The notes: generated from the sequence alone by a model not told the origin. A stretch of 64,000 nt of DNA from Congeria kusceri (GCA_027627225.1 CM051028.1:20955201-21019200), one strand, 5' to 3'; positions 1 through 12,939 are shown, numbered from the stretch's first letter. Program-made: numbers and translations.

Positions 1-3000
1 TGTATATGTCACAGCGAGAATTAAAAAAAAAACATGCAAATTAACGTGTAAAAATGAAAAATGAATTAAATTCTAACAACCAACAACAACATGTATATCC
101 AACCACTATACGGAAGCAACACCAGACCTAGAACCAAAATCAGCAAAAAGGGGAGTCTAAAAGTACATCTTGCCTTTACGACCTCTATCACAGGTTTCCG
201 CGGTACAAATCCAAAGTGAAAACCGCAAAAACCGCAAAAAAATCAATCTTTGTGAAAACCCCGGGCCCGGGGTTATATCGGACAGCCTTGGGACTTTGCT
301 GATACCAGGGTTCAATGGAACGACCTTCAAGAGTAAACAATGTACTCACGATTACTCGGGATAGTATCTGCAAGTGTTTAGTGCTCATAATAATACCCGG
401 TTAGCATATACATTTTATTTATTGAACATTATTCAGAATAAAAAAAAAAAACACCTGCAAATTCAGAACAAATTGAAAATGTGAACAAATGCATTAAAAA
501 GTAAGTATGCTAAGTATGTACAAAAATACAACACGCTAATTTTAAAATTTAATACATCATTAAATTTTTTATATAATTTGAATTTTTTTTATTTTTTTTA
601 CTTAAAATAAGAATGTTAAAATACTTAAAATACCCAAACATAATTTTATATTCAACATTAATACAAACCAACCGATACAACCTACAAATCTGTGTTTGAG
701 AAAACTAACCAAACTATTTATATAAAAGTTAAGGCGTACAATGCAAAACTATAAGCCAGAAAGGATGTTGTTCTAAGAAATGATACACCATACACCTGCA
801 AGCAATTGATTTTTATAGTCACAAACGAAGAAAGGAGCCACAACATCTGATATGAGTTCATGACTGCAGCTTCATAATTATACAGTTTTGTAAGTTTTGC
901 AATCGCATCCGTGTTCACAATTATTGAACGTGTAGCCTATTTCCAATATCATATAAATCTACATTTGCAATTAATTAATAAACTTTAATTTTAATATTTC
1001 GTTGCAACTTGTTTTCTACACCTTTAATATAATTCTTATAAACACGATGTACTCAAACAACATTACAAAGTACCGTTGAAATCCGTTTTGCACGTGACAA
1101 TCGTGCATGAAAACCGCTATTTCTGCCCGGAAGCTAGGGTTTATTTATACCCATGAATCATTGCGGTTAAATTCATCCCATGGGAATGGAAAAGATAAAC
1201 ATATTATCGAACGCTCTAAGTCCATGCATTGCGCACTTCGTCTTTTATAAAAAAATACGTTTAAAATAAGCTTTAATGTTAATACTTACATGCGAAATGG
1301 ATGCCGCCTATTTAAGTCCTTTTATTCGTCGTGAAAATAATTTCGAAATGAGTTGATGCACGATCAGTCAAAATTACGTTAACACCTATGATCTTATAGC
1401 AAAGATGCAACTATATTTCTTTACTGCTCACGCCTAACTCATTTCCAATAATGCAAAGCAATTTGCGCGTTTATAACATTTAAACCTTAAGTTAACCAAT
1501 AAAATTATCGCCGCCGTCAATTGACACTTTAAACATCGTCAATTTAAACTAAATTCATGTTTTAATAAGTTCAAATGCAGCTCGCTAGATAGTCCAGTCC
1601 AGTGCGCACGCGATTGGGCGGAGTCTAATTTTATGAATTATTCATAGCCAATCAGAACACGCTTTACAGACACATTGATAGTAGCTACGTTCTGATTTGT
1701 TATTTATTATTAACGCTACTACATGGAAACAGTAGGTCCAATATACTACAGCGTAAATACAAACACACGCATGTGAGTTATTTATATATGAGATAATGGC
1801 CTCGTATTGTATTTTCAACAGCCGGTCGCCACCTATCCGCAAATTGAGGGTAAGCTGGCTTCTAAAATTGACACCTAAGTTCAAATGCAAATTACTGATT
1901 GAAAAGTTGCCAAATGTTAGTGTTTTTCTTCTTTATATAACGATATGTATTCTGCAAATATTGATTACCTATAATTCAGCGTTAACAGTTTTAGGTCAAA
2001 TTACGTATTGGCTATAAACGAGTGCAACTGCGCTATCAACTAGAGTGTCATGTAAACAAATGGCAAGTAATAGTTTGTAGATTTACTCGCAATTCGTGTT
2101 AGGATTTGTATTGTTGAAATTTATCCCCGGCAACTGATAGCAGAAGATGCTGAAAACGATCGGAAGCACAAACTGTGTTGCTATGTGCCCTTTTGCAAAG
2201 TGTCTCTGCTAACGCGCGCGCATTTTGTTTGCAGACGAAATTAGAATACCGGTATGTCCAAGTTGCAGTTAGCGCGGTTTTCTTGTAAATTCTTGATGTG
2301 AGCGAAAAAAATACAAATGCACATCCTATTATTTTATTAGCTTCCTTGCTAATCGAACTAGTCTGTGGATATTATTATGACGCAGTTTCTATTTTTAGAT
2401 TCCCTCCAGGACCGGGACTTTCCCGATGTATAGTCTTTATCATGTCCAGTGATTTTATTGCATTGGCTAAATATATCAATGTGAAAAAATAAAGAAAGAT
2501 ACCTCCCAGGTAGTATATTACCCAGAAGTGAGTGTTTTATGGTTTGTCTTCCACTGTTTAATGACTTCATGCTCATTTAAACAAACCGTGACTCGTCGAT
2601 TATGGCACAGTGTGGTCTCGCAACACTAAATATCGCCAGATAAATAATTACGCTCGGATAGCGCGCGAAGTGATGTATAGTTTTGCATCCAGGGGGAATA
2701 CAACGCGTGCCCCGGGACCCTCATGTCTTCGGTTCAAAGGGGACAAAAGAAGGGGTCAGGTATTCATCTTAGTCCCAGAGAGAGTGGACTCCATTTCCAT
2801 TGGCGTATTGACCAGATTGTCCGATTTTTTGTTTTGTAAGTTTTCCCTGCAGTTTAGAGTGCGGTACCATTAAGGACCGATGTGCCCTGCCCCCGGGGAA
2901 AATTCTGAGTTATGTACTGAACGAATTCATTATTGCGCAGTTCGAACGCGTAATCAAATCGTGTCACTGCAACCTGGTATCTAGGATAAAAGATAACAAT

Positions 3001-3050
3001 CAACAGCCGGGATTTCGTCACAACAGAAATGAGTCGCTAAAATCTAAACA
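1..3050. other. AT-rich non-coding stretch, no gene seen
   Basis: No open frame here is longer than about 90 codons and none resembles a known protein. The only local structure I noticed is a perfect 18-base palindrome at 257-274 (AACCCCGGGCCCGGGGTT), which lies in a more GC-rich patch. I see no repeat family or RNA gene that I can name. Confidence 0.6.
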
Positions 3051-3054
3051 ACAA

Positions 3055-3088
3055 CACCACGATCATCATGACTACCACCACCACCACG

Positions 3089-3120
<32 letters not shown>

Positions 3121-3125
3121 TTATT
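3055..3125. repeat. CAT/CAC trinucleotide microsatellite
   Basis: A run of CAT and CAC triplets. The histidine-rich or methionine-rich translations are a by-product of the triplet period. Confidence 0.9.
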
Positions 3126-3538
3126 TATACGTTGCTGGTGATGATGTATCGATGATTTTGCAATTCCACTGTGCTGGCAAGACAGCAATATAAAGTTATT
3201 AATCAGAAATGAAATCAATCCATTTCTACATTAATACGCGCTCAAATTTCGAATCACAATACAACATTTATCGATATGAACAAAATACATGTTTTTGTTC
3301 GTCTATATCAAAGCGCAGACAAAGACCAGAGCAAAAAAAAAGCAAACAAACTTAACCGACCTTGACAATCGGTCTATATATTCAGGTGTATCTCGTATAC
3401 AAACAGCTGAGAGGCCTTTCACCCCCAAACCGCAACTCTGAGTCATCGAGTGCCGTCGTGGAAAAAGAAAAGTGCTAGGGGGCGACCTAGTGGCCTGATT
3501 GTCGGATATCTCACCGTCTGGAGATCTTACTGGTAGTC

Positions 3539-3805
3539 GTGAGGATGGTGATGGTGATGGTGGTGGTGAAGATGATAGTGATGATGATGATGATGATGAT
3601 GATAATGATGATGATGGTAATGGTGGTGGTGAAGATTATAGTGATGATGATGATGATAATGATGATCATGATGATGATGATGATGCTTGATGATGATGAT
3701 GGTGATGATGATTATGATGATGATGATGACGACGACGACGACGACGATGACATTGATGATGTTGATGAGGATAGTGATGCTAATAATAATCATCATCATA
3801 AATGA
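3539..3805. repeat. GAT-rich trinucleotide microsatellite
   Basis: An imperfect run of GAT, GGT and GAC triplets. It is open in several frames on both strands (Asp, Met, His or Ile homopolymers). The multi-frame openness is typical of microsatellites and is not evidence for a protein. Confidence 0.95.
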
Positions 3806-4099
3806 GTAATACGAATAATCATAAGTGCATTATCAGACATAAAAGCGGGCATTAACAACGCGTTTGTTAATTATTACCATTTAAAACGTTGTCGCCTAGG
3901 GTTATATACACAGTTATCTTAAATAAAAATCTATTCTTCATTAAAGTCCAAATAAAAGTCTAATGGCAACTGTGGTTTGTGGGTCATGGGTTTTATTCTG
4001 TTCTTTTGAACCGAGGTTACTAAACAAATACTGAAATTAATTGGCTTAGAAATTAAAATAATGTGTCCATGTACTTTGTTCTAATAAACCTTATGACAC

Positions 4100-4385
4100 A
4101 AAGGTGGTCGACGACGACAACAACGAAGAAGAAAAATCAGAGGAAGAAGAAGAAGAAGAAGAAGAAGAAAGAAGAAGATGGTGATAAGGGGGAATAAGAT
4201 GATTATAGTGGTTGTAGTGTGTATAGTGAACTGTAGTGGTGGTGGTGTTTGTGATGATGATAATGATGATCATGCTGACACTGATGCTGCTAGTGCTGGG
4301 CTGACGATGATGATAATGATGATGATGATGAGGAGGATAGGATAAGGAGAGGAGGGGAACGACGACGACGACGATGACGATGATA
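4100..4385. repeat. GAA/GAT/GAC triplet microsatellite cluster
   Basis: Successive blocks of GAA, GAT and GAC triplets, compound and imperfect. The long reverse-strand open frame over it is low-complexity Ser/His/Thr and is not considered a gene. Confidence 0.9.
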
Positions 4386-4765
4386 ATTTTAGAACTTATT
4401 TGCAATGTTCAATTATTCAAATATAATGATTCTGCTAAATACACAGTCCGGCGCAGAAAGAAAACAAAAATAGCAAGTACTCCTTGTTAAAGCTAATAAA
4501 TCTGTCCCATCGTTCAATATGACCTATTTTATTGTGAATATTCACCATGGAAACCACACGCAAACACGCGCTGCACTTTTTGCGTACCAAAAATTGAAAC
4601 GAGGCTAACCGCACTGCGAAAAGGCATCGAGTGCATTTGATATATTATCGTCAGGACAGAAATATCATTAGCCACTTCGTTGGGCTAAAAAGAGATCTCG
4701 TCTGCTTTTCAGATCGATTTAATGAATTGCGTCTTAATAAAGCAGGCGACAGGCAGCGTGTATGT

Positions 4766-6083
4766 AGTCCGTTACGGAATCCCGTTACTGCCATCGCCTA
4801 TGAATGGGTTGAACGCGATACTCGATAGTAAGATGATGAAAACGCGAAATTACGATACTACGAATACGCGACAACACGATGATGATAACGACATTACGAT
4901 GACGAAAACGCGATACTACGACAGTACGATGATGATAATGCGATATAATTTCATGCTATTACCATCGTACTGTCGCATTATTACCATCGTAATATCGTAC
5001 TGTCGTGTTATCGCGTTTTTATCATCGTACTGTCGCGTTTTCATCATCGTACTGTCGCGTTATAATCTTCGTACTGTCGCGTTATAATCTTCGTACTGTC
5101 GCGTTATCATCATTGTACTGTCGCATTATCATCATCGTACTATCGCGTTATCATCAAACTCGTCCATTTGAACAGCTATTCTTTAAGATGTTTGTATTGT
5201 TAGGCGACAGTACGATAGTGATAATGCGAAAGTGCGATACTGATAACGCGACAGTACGACAGTAATAACGCGACAGTACGATGATGATAACGCGACATTA
5301 TGATGATGATGATGCGACAGTACGATGGTGATAACGCGATAACACGACAGTACGATATTACGATAGTGAAAATGCGACCATCATACTGTCGCATTTTCAC
5401 CATCGTAATATCGTACTGTCGTGTTATCGCGTTTTCATTGTCGTACTGTCGCGTTATCATCATCGTACTGTCGCATTATCATTATCGTACTGTCGCGTTA
5501 TCATCATCGTACTATCGCGTTATCGTCAAACTCGTCCATTTTAACAGCTATTCTTTAAGATTTTTGTATTGTTAGCACGCGCATGCACACCGGAAGGCGA
5601 CAGTACGATAGTGATAATGCGACAGTGCGATAATGATAACGCGACAGTACGGTAGTAATAACGCGACAGTACGATTATGATAACGCGACATTACGATGAT
5701 GATGATGCAACAGTACGATGGTGATAACGCGACAGTACGATGATGGTAACACGACAGTTCGATGATGATAACGCGACAATACGATGATGATAACGCGACA
5801 GTACGATAATGAAAACGCGATAACACGACAGTACGATATTACGATGGTGAAAATGCGACAGTTCGATGGTGATAACACGAAATTATATCGCATTATCTTC
5901 ATCGTACTGTCGTAGTATCGCGTTTTCGTTATCGTAATGTCGCGTTATCGTCATCGTATTGTCGCGTTTTCGTTATCGTATTATCGCGATTTCGCGTTTT
6001 CACCATCGTACTATCGAGTATCGCGTTTCAGATCAACCCATTCATAGGCGATGGCCTGACGGAGTTCCGTAGTCCGTAGCGCG
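4766..6083. repeat. Inverted-repeat-bounded minisatellite with alternating orientation
   Basis: The locus is built from imperfect units of about 22 bp with the core CGACAGTACGATGATGATAA, ending in ACGCG. The units switch orientation in six blocks: forward about 4830-4947, reverse 4958-5155, forward 5204-5378, reverse 5379-5527, forward 5597-5893, reverse 5894-6030. This gives three head-to-head palindromes. Two related spacers (5156-5203 and 5528-5596; shared text AACTCGTCCATTT and CAGCTATTCTTTAAGAT) separate them. The outer ends are inverted copies of one another: GCCATCGCCTATGAATGGGT on the left (about 4790) returns reverse-complemented at about 6035-6054, and homology extends outward to about 4766 and 6083. 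I infer a transposon-like unit or a palindromic amplification. No transposase is encoded. Confidence 0.8.
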
Positions 6084-6089
6084 TGGAAG

Positions 6090-6990
6090 TTGTTTGCAGA
6101 CGGCTACCGGACAGTAGCACACGAGAAATGATAAGATACAACTGACGTAATTTAGCCATATTTACATATGCAGATTCTTATTTAATGACCTCTATAGCGT
6201 CGTGTTGCTAAAATAACAATTTATTGTGATAACGGTAAAAGGTACTTTAAAAATGTTAAGACTCCTTTAAAATAAGCGGACGGAATGCGACAATTACGTT
6301 GATAAGTGGTTTGGTAGTACCGTACCGGCAGCTCTCGCCCCTGATCCAGAGTTCGAACCTTGCTGGGCCATAGTTGATTCCGCGTAAGACCTGACACCGC
6401 GGTGTTATACCACGAACATAACCTTCGAACACCTTAATACATTCAACTTCGTTGCCTAACAAAATACACCACCACAGCGACCACCACTACAAGCATTACC
6501 ATCACCAGCACAGCCACAATCATCAAGACAACCATCACCAACAACCACCGCCACCATAATCACCAACATCACCACTATCCTTCATTGCGATCCCTTGTTT
6601 CTTTTTTTGGTGCACAGTTATTCAAACATGGGAAAATTAAAACGTTCAGACACAGTCATCCAATTGAAAAAATAAGTTGACACTTCAGTTTGAGCTGACA
6701 CTTCAGTTTGATAACGTTGATATGATTTTAAGAGCTGATTACCTGCCAGATAAGAGGGTACTCGGTAACAACGTTAGTATGTACTGTTGACTTCAGGGCG
6801 GTTGTACAATAAGTGTTCTATCCAAATAAAATACAGAACAGACAGAACTGAACAAATGTTTTATTAACTTAAGCATATTACAGCACATCGTTATTTTACA
6901 CAAATCAAACAGACATGCCTGAAGAAAAACCCCCCACAAAAATATCAACATATTTTATTAAAATAGCTTAATAGGCGACAGCAGCAAAAC
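6090..6990. other. Non-coding stretch
   Basis: Nothing coding is seen. A CA/ACC-rich patch lies at 6468-6565. At about 6825-6870 there is reverse-strand AATAAAACATTTGTTC followed by TTCTG-type repeats, resembling the tail of the LINE at 23.8-24.4 kb. Confidence 0.5.
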
Positions 6991-7143
6991 CATGATTGTC
7001 ATCAGCATCATCACCACCATAATCATCATCATCACCATCATCATTATCATCAGCAGCATTATTATCATCATTATCATCATCATCATCATCTTTATCATAA
7101 TCATTATCATCATGAACAACTTAATAATTATAATATTTATTTA

Positions 7144-7186
<43 letters not shown>

Positions 7187-7320
7187 TTAATAATAATAAT
7201 AATAATAATCATCATCATCATCATAATAATAATAATAATAAAAATAATAATAATCATCATCATCATCACCACCACCACCACCACCATAATCAGCATTATC
7301 ATCATCGTCAACAACAATAA
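6990..7320. repeat. CAT and AAT trinucleotide microsatellite
   Basis: CAT-rich triplets to about 7115, then AAT triplets 7140-7255, then CAT/CAC to about 7310. Open frames across it are triplet artefacts. Confidence 0.95.
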
Positions 7321-7794
7321 CAACTACAATAAACAACACGGACATATAGTAGCAGTAGAAACAGTATCTCACAAAATACGTTTACTTTAATCAAAAAGCA
7401 ATTTGCAATTACAAGTTTACAAATAAACAATGTAATCGCTTTTATTTCAAAAGCAAGAGGGAAACCACAGGACATTTGGAAATCAATTTAGTGTCAAATT
7501 TTGTTATCGATGTGTGCAACGTTGAGCAAACACTGGCCGGGACACTAAATTTCCAAAGAAAAATATGATGAGTCACTGTGACAAAGCAAAAAATCATTCA
7601 CCTGTGAAAAACCGTGTTCTAACTTCCTGGTTTTCCCGTTAAAACGTGGGACCATATTCCAGAACCATCTTACGATTGTCTTTAAATATTTTAACTTAAG
7701 TTATTTTTTAAACTACACAAGAAGTCGTGAATCATTTTACAATTAAGTAAACGATAGTTAATACTACAGTAAAAATAAATGAACTCTAAGCACA

Positions 7795-7861
7795 ATGCCA
7801 TAATTATACACAACGTGCAATGAAATAATGCCATAATTATACACAACGTGCAATGAAATAA
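7795..7861. repeat. Tandem duplication of about 33 bp
   Basis: The segment beginning ATGCCATAATTATACACAAC occurs twice in direct succession, immediately before the 24-bp minisatellite. The two copies are identical as far as I can read. Confidence 0.9.
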
Positions 7862-7903
7862 TGATTTTTTTGGCCAAACTTAAAATATTACTTAAGATGA
7901 TTC

Positions 7904-8355
7904 TGAAATATGACTCCAGATCTGGCTTGAAATATGACTCCAGATCTGGCTTGAAATATGACTCCAGATCTGGCTTGAAATATGACTCCAGATCTGGCTT
8001 GAAATATGACTCCAGATCTGGCTTGAAATATGACTCCAGATCTGGCTTGAAATATGACTCCAGATCTGGCTTGAAATATGACTCCAGATCTGGCTTGAAA
8101 TATGACTCCAGATCTGGCTTGAAATATGACTCCAGATCTGGCTTGAAATATGACTCCAGATCTGGCTTGAAATATGACTCCAGATCTGGCTTGAAATATG
8201 ACTCCAGATCTGGCTTGAAATATGACTCCAGATCTGGCTTGAAATATGACTCCAGATCTGGCTTGAAATATGACTCCAGATCTGGCTTGAAATATGACTC
8301 CAGATCTGGCTTGAAATATGACTCCAGATCTGGCTTGAAATATGACTCCAGATCT
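7904..8355. repeat. 24-bp minisatellite, about 19 near-perfect copies
   Basis: The unit contains GAAATATGACTCCAGATCTG and is repeated about 19 times almost without change. Because the period is a multiple of three the array is open on both strands (an 8-residue repeat KYDSRSGL on +). I read this as a consequence of the period, not as a protein. The near-identity of units suggests recent expansion. The array ends where a palindromic MITE begins, and a diverged unit start (CTGGCTTCC) resumes after that MITE. Confidence 0.95.
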
Positions 8356-8598
8356 GGGCCCAGTTGCTCAAAACTTTAACGGACAATTAAGCTAACGGCC
8401 GTTAACTTTTGGATGAAGTTTTTGATATAAATAAAATTTTCAAATTTTAAAATCTGCATTTATTCCTACTAAATTCATATGCTCAAATAATTGTCAAATG
8501 CTTGATAGACGAGTTGCTTGTAATATAAGTTTTATTTACATCTAAAGTTAACAGGCCGTTAGCTTAACCGGCCGTTAAAGTTTTGAGCAACTGGGCCC
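8356..8598. mobile_element. Palindromic MITE with ends of about 48 bp (GGGCCCAGTTGCTC family)
   Basis: The left end GGGCCCAGTTGCTCAAAACT and the right end (reverse complement of the same) form imperfect terminal inverted repeats of roughly 48 bp, continuing into AAGCTAACGGCC/GTTAAC. The roughly 145-bp middle is AT-rich and non-coding. It sits at the last unit of the 24-bp minisatellite. No transposase is present, so it would be non-autonomous. Superfamily not assigned. Confidence 0.85.
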
Positions 8599-8599
8599 T

Positions 8600-10533
8600 G
8601 GCTTCCAAATTACAACGCAGTTAACGATCTCATTGGGTGGAGGGTGGAGGGTGCATTTGTGTATAAAAAAAAAAACAATTCCAAAAATAAACATTAAGCC
8701 ATTATCTCATGCTTGGTGACAGTAATTGTTTGTCATGAAGTTTACTTTTTTGTTGTTGCTGCCCTGTCATCTTTGTTTCGGTGAGTTAGATCTATATGAA
8801 ACATTTTTTAATATTCTGATAAAAATGACATATATAATTTATTGAAATAAACAAAAGTTATACTGTATTAAAATATATGGAAGCATATTTCTTGGTTCTA
8901 ACTGTTTTAGTTGAAAGCGTTTGACACACTATCAACAAGGAAAAGTAATTTATTCATTCATTAAAAAAAATAATCTAACCAAGCTTCAACTTGCTTTTAG
9001 AGTAGGGGACGCCTTTCAAACAATGCAGTGCAATAAATATGTATACGTATTCCGTTCCATTATAATATAATAATACTTTTTATATAATAAATTTATAATA
9101 TATAAACTATTAATAGCAATACTTGCACACCGATTTATACTACGCAGGGCGGAAAATAATAAATCTATATTAAAATGCTTTAATATGATATTAATTTCGT
9201 TTGGAGGTTCTTTGGTCATTAAGCAACTCTACGCACATGCAATTTAAATAATCTAATATCAACTTAAAATGATATGATGCGAGGAACTGTCTTGGAAAAA
9301 GCATTCGTTCTGAAAAGGTATACATTTAACTCGACTAATTTTGATTTTTATATCCATTTATAAATAAGTAAACTAATTTAGTGCCCTAAAATTCAATAAT
9401 GACATTATTTTACGCATAATAAAATTTCTCTTTACCTGTATTTTTAATTTTTGGCAAGAAAATATTTTTAAACCACTAAAATAAACAGCCTACAGAATTT
9501 ATATTGGCCATTTAATTTCTATATAGTACGATGAACTGATTTTTTTGTTTTGATTCAGAAAGTTTAAAAAACATTATTGAGCAGTTCTTAATTCCACGTT
9601 TTTATTTTAAAAATTCTTGAACGTGTCTGTGCTTGTAATTTGTCAAATTATGAACAACATATCTGTATTTCTTTAACCGAAATTATTAGATTATTAAGAG
9701 TTCCACCCGTTAAGTTCACCAGCATGTAAAAAACACAAACATGTTCCATGAAGTTGGAACGCCACTTTTTTCAACTGTATATTTCAGAACGCGAACACAT
9801 TAAAAAAAAAAAGAATATAATTAAAGGGTATTACAATTACTTTGAACGCTGACATTCAGTGGGCCAATGACTATATTTACATAATCACATAATCACATTT
9901 TTTAACCGAAGAGTATATATCATTATGTGTTCTATATGTTTTTTACGTAAAAGGCGAAGAGTCATTTATCTTTGTACTTAAATAACTCATGACCAACTAA
10001 CAGAATAGTTTGAAAATTTCTCACGGTGGTTTCGAACAATATTTTGTGAATAACAGTCTTAACAGAGGTGAACGAAGAAAAAATATATTTATTTATTATT
10101 ACAAATAGTTCAATTCAATAGTATCAAAATTCATATGTATGCTGTATAAATAAACATATACCTTTAAAACGTCTGTCATCTACAATCAATCGTTCGTGTA
10201 GTAATCGCTTTTTACAGCGTGCCACAGAGCTATAGATCTATTTCTGATTATTGAAAACGCACACGAAACAACAGACGACCCGCCCTTATGTAAATACAGA
10301 CGACGCGCATGCGCGGAAATTCTTAAAATAGAAGCATGTCGTAATGTGAGTACTCATTGCCAAATATGGTTACTACACGCATGCCATGAAATGGAAATCG
10401 CCAAGAACTACCATATGTTTTTTTTGTAAACAATAGCTCATGTTAAACACTCCGTTGTTATCAAACGTGTACAGTAAACTATATATCTCGTACAAATATA
10501 AATAAAATATTGTATAATAATAATAATAATAAT

Positions 10534-10567
<34 letters not shown>

Positions 10568-11880
10568 AACTTTGCTGTTATTGTAGGTATAACGATTTAA
10601 CGATTACCGGTATAACGATTATTACAATGATTATGGCATGGAAGGAGAAGAAGAAGAAGAAGAAGAAGAAGAAGAAGAAGACGAAGAACAGCAAGAAGAA
10701 GAACATGATGCTGGTAACCACCATCAGAAATATTTTCGAGCAGAATGAATGTTTTATTTATTCCTCAACATTTGACTTTCACTTGCATAGTATCAATCGA
10801 ATGCTAGCTACCTGTACTTTGAAAACAACAACAAAAACAACAACAATAACAATAAAACAACACAAAAAACGACGCCTTTTATGGTTGATTATTTAACAAA
10901 GGTTAGACGATTTAGTTTTCCAGACAGTTGCACGAGCGCACTTTTTTTTCAATTAAACGGAAGTAATTCTCAAACAAGTGTTATGAGGTAACACAGTTGT
11001 TAACTCCCTTCTGAAAAAAAAGCTGTTTTCCTCGATTCTATACAAAATGCTAACTCCAAGTCGTGCACACACTTTTCAGTGCATGCCTGATTTTTCTACG
11101 TACAAATAAAATAGACCAGGAATAAAATTGAAAGTGAAAACAATTATTTCACCTCTACCATGTACGAATATACGAGTACAAAAACAGTGCAGTATTCCGC
11201 AATTAACACCAGTCACAAAAGAACAATACGACACTATTTATTAACAAACACTTGAACATACATATTTATTTTATTAGAGTGTCTTCCAACTTTACTTAGT
11301 CAACATCAGAAATATAAATCGTATAAAATTAGTACATGGTCATTCAAGTAAGAATTACAAGAGACTATATATACAAAAATTTTCACAATTTAAAACACCG
11401 GTATTGTACAAATGAAACAATCAAAAGTATCAACCAGAATATGCATTGTATATTTTAAAAGTAAACAGTATGTCCTAACCGAGCTGTTTCACACAATAGC
11501 GCATGCGCGAAGAAGATTTCAATGGCAGGTAACCTAATTTCGGAAAAGACCTAATCAGTTCAAGTTATATATTCCGCCCAATAAAATGCTATACTGAAAC
11601 AGTATGTGCCTTAAAAATGACGCACTTATTTTTATGTCTCTACATCAAAGTGGGTTGCATTTTATAGGCGGGTTAAGACGGGGGGACTTTTTTAAATCTA
11701 AAATTAACATTGGCAGTAATCATATTCGTGGTTTTTTTTTTTTTTCGTTAAACAGCTCCATCTGTCGATCTTAAGCACACCGTTCCGATGTGTATCCTAA
11801 CATGCAAGGCAGTTTGTTGGTAGTTGGTGAATATTTCCGTTCCCTCTAACTCATATTGAACCTGTAGCCGCGCCTGCATT
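8600..11880. other. AT-rich non-coding stretch
   Basis: Apart from the tentative exon at 8735, no coding signal is seen. Small microsatellites: TAA at about 10515-10570 and GAA at about 10640-10690. Confidence 0.5.
8735..8780 (+). CDS. Candidate signal-peptide first exon (very tentative)
   Basis: ATG begins a 15-codon reading MKFTFLLLLPCHLCF followed directly by G and a good donor, GTGAGT, at 8781. A lysine followed by a leucine-rich core and a small/cysteine region is what a secreted-protein first exon looks like. No downstream exon could be recognised in the following AT-rich 3 kb, so this may be chance. Confidence 0.2.
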
Positions 11881-11884
11881 TAAA

Positions 11885-12456
11885 GTGTGCCCTGTTAGAC
11901 CGTATACAGCTTACGCATGAGCTGTATACGTTGACTATAAAAACCGTATAAAGCTTTCATCGAATACAGCTCACCGTAAGCTGTATACGTCAAGATGCTG
12001 CATATCGACGTATATAGCTCATGTCTAAAAGATGACGATGACCATCATCATTATCATCATTGTCGTCGTCGTCGTCAGCAACAGCATCACCAGCATCAGC
12101 ATCGTCATGAACACATTTACAAATTGTGAACATGAAGGACATGGGCGGGGCTCATAAGCACACCTGGTTTTTTATACAGGTGTTGTCAGTTGAGCGATAT
12201 AATGGCAAAGGTCTCTTATTTGTTTTTACCCAAATTTTTGAGACTACTGATTTTGATAATGTTCATTTATATGTTGAGGAGGAGGATACTGCCGCTGATG
12301 CTACTGTTGCTTTTTCTACTAGATTTTGATAATGATTTCTGTTCTAACTTTAATTAGGCCTATGTCTTGTTTATGTTTCATTGAATGCCCCATGATTTGT
12401 TTTATGTGTTTGTATATGTAGTAAGTAAATAAGCCACATTTATTAAATAAAGATTT

Positions 12457-12517
<61 letters not shown>

Positions 12518-12882
12518 GCTACTGCCGCTGCTGCTTCTACTACTGCCATTTCTACTACTGCTGCTGCTACTGTTACTGCTACTAGATCTACTTCTTCTAC
12601 TGCTATGACGAAGATAATTATGGTGGTGATGACGATCAAATATACTTGTATTCACAATTATGTTTTATACTAGTCACTCACCACGTCAGCTATATTCGTT
12701 AAGACGAAAGACCTATTTCAAAAGTATATGTATATATCCAACGTATACAGCTAACGTAAGCTGTATACGTTGTCAACCAACGAATATGGCTCACCGTAAG
12801 CTGTATACGCTTTCAACTAACGTATACAGCTCACACGTAAGCTATATACGGCGTGAGCTGCATACGGTCTAACAGTGCCCAC
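11885..12882. mobile_element. Hairpin-rich element bounded by inverted repeats
   Basis: Left end CCTGTTAGACCGTATACAGC and right end GCTGCATACGGTCTAACAGT are inverted relative to each other. Just inside each end lie several short palindromes of the form GTATACAGCT..TACG..AGCTGTATAC (11901-12020 on the left, 12740-12865 on the right). The middle holds GAC/CAT triplets, unremarkable sequence and a CTA microsatellite. No transposase is coded. The design parallels the 4.77-6.08 kb locus, though the motifs differ. Confidence 0.6.
12455..12605. repeat. CTA trinucleotide microsatellite
   Basis: About 25 CTA triplets followed by degenerate CTG/CTA. It lies inside the hairpin-rich element. Confidence 0.95.
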
Positions 12883-12939
12883 TTGGCAGTAGGCAAATAC
12901 AATTCTTAAGGTGGTTTCCCACTAGGAGAGTGATTTATA

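Noticed and set aside
3527..4405. Asp-, His- and Ser-rich open frames
   Set aside because: Triplet microsatellites open in several frames on both strands.
4722..5902. Several 75-120 codon frames with SYCRVI repeats
   Set aside because: Generated by the 22-bp alternating array; not conserved protein-like sequence.
6256..6462. GGTTCGAACTC-like B box on the reverse strand near 6355 with an overlapping 68-codon frame
   Set aside because: No A box or cloverleaf at the right distance, and the frame has no recognisable protein.
7861..8379. 172-codon open frame with an 8-residue repeat (KYDSRSGL)
   Set aside because: Produced by a 24-bp minisatellite; the reverse strand is equally open. No flanking gene structure.
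12319..12655. Poly-Val and poly-Ser reverse-strand frames
   Set aside because: CTA microsatellite translation.
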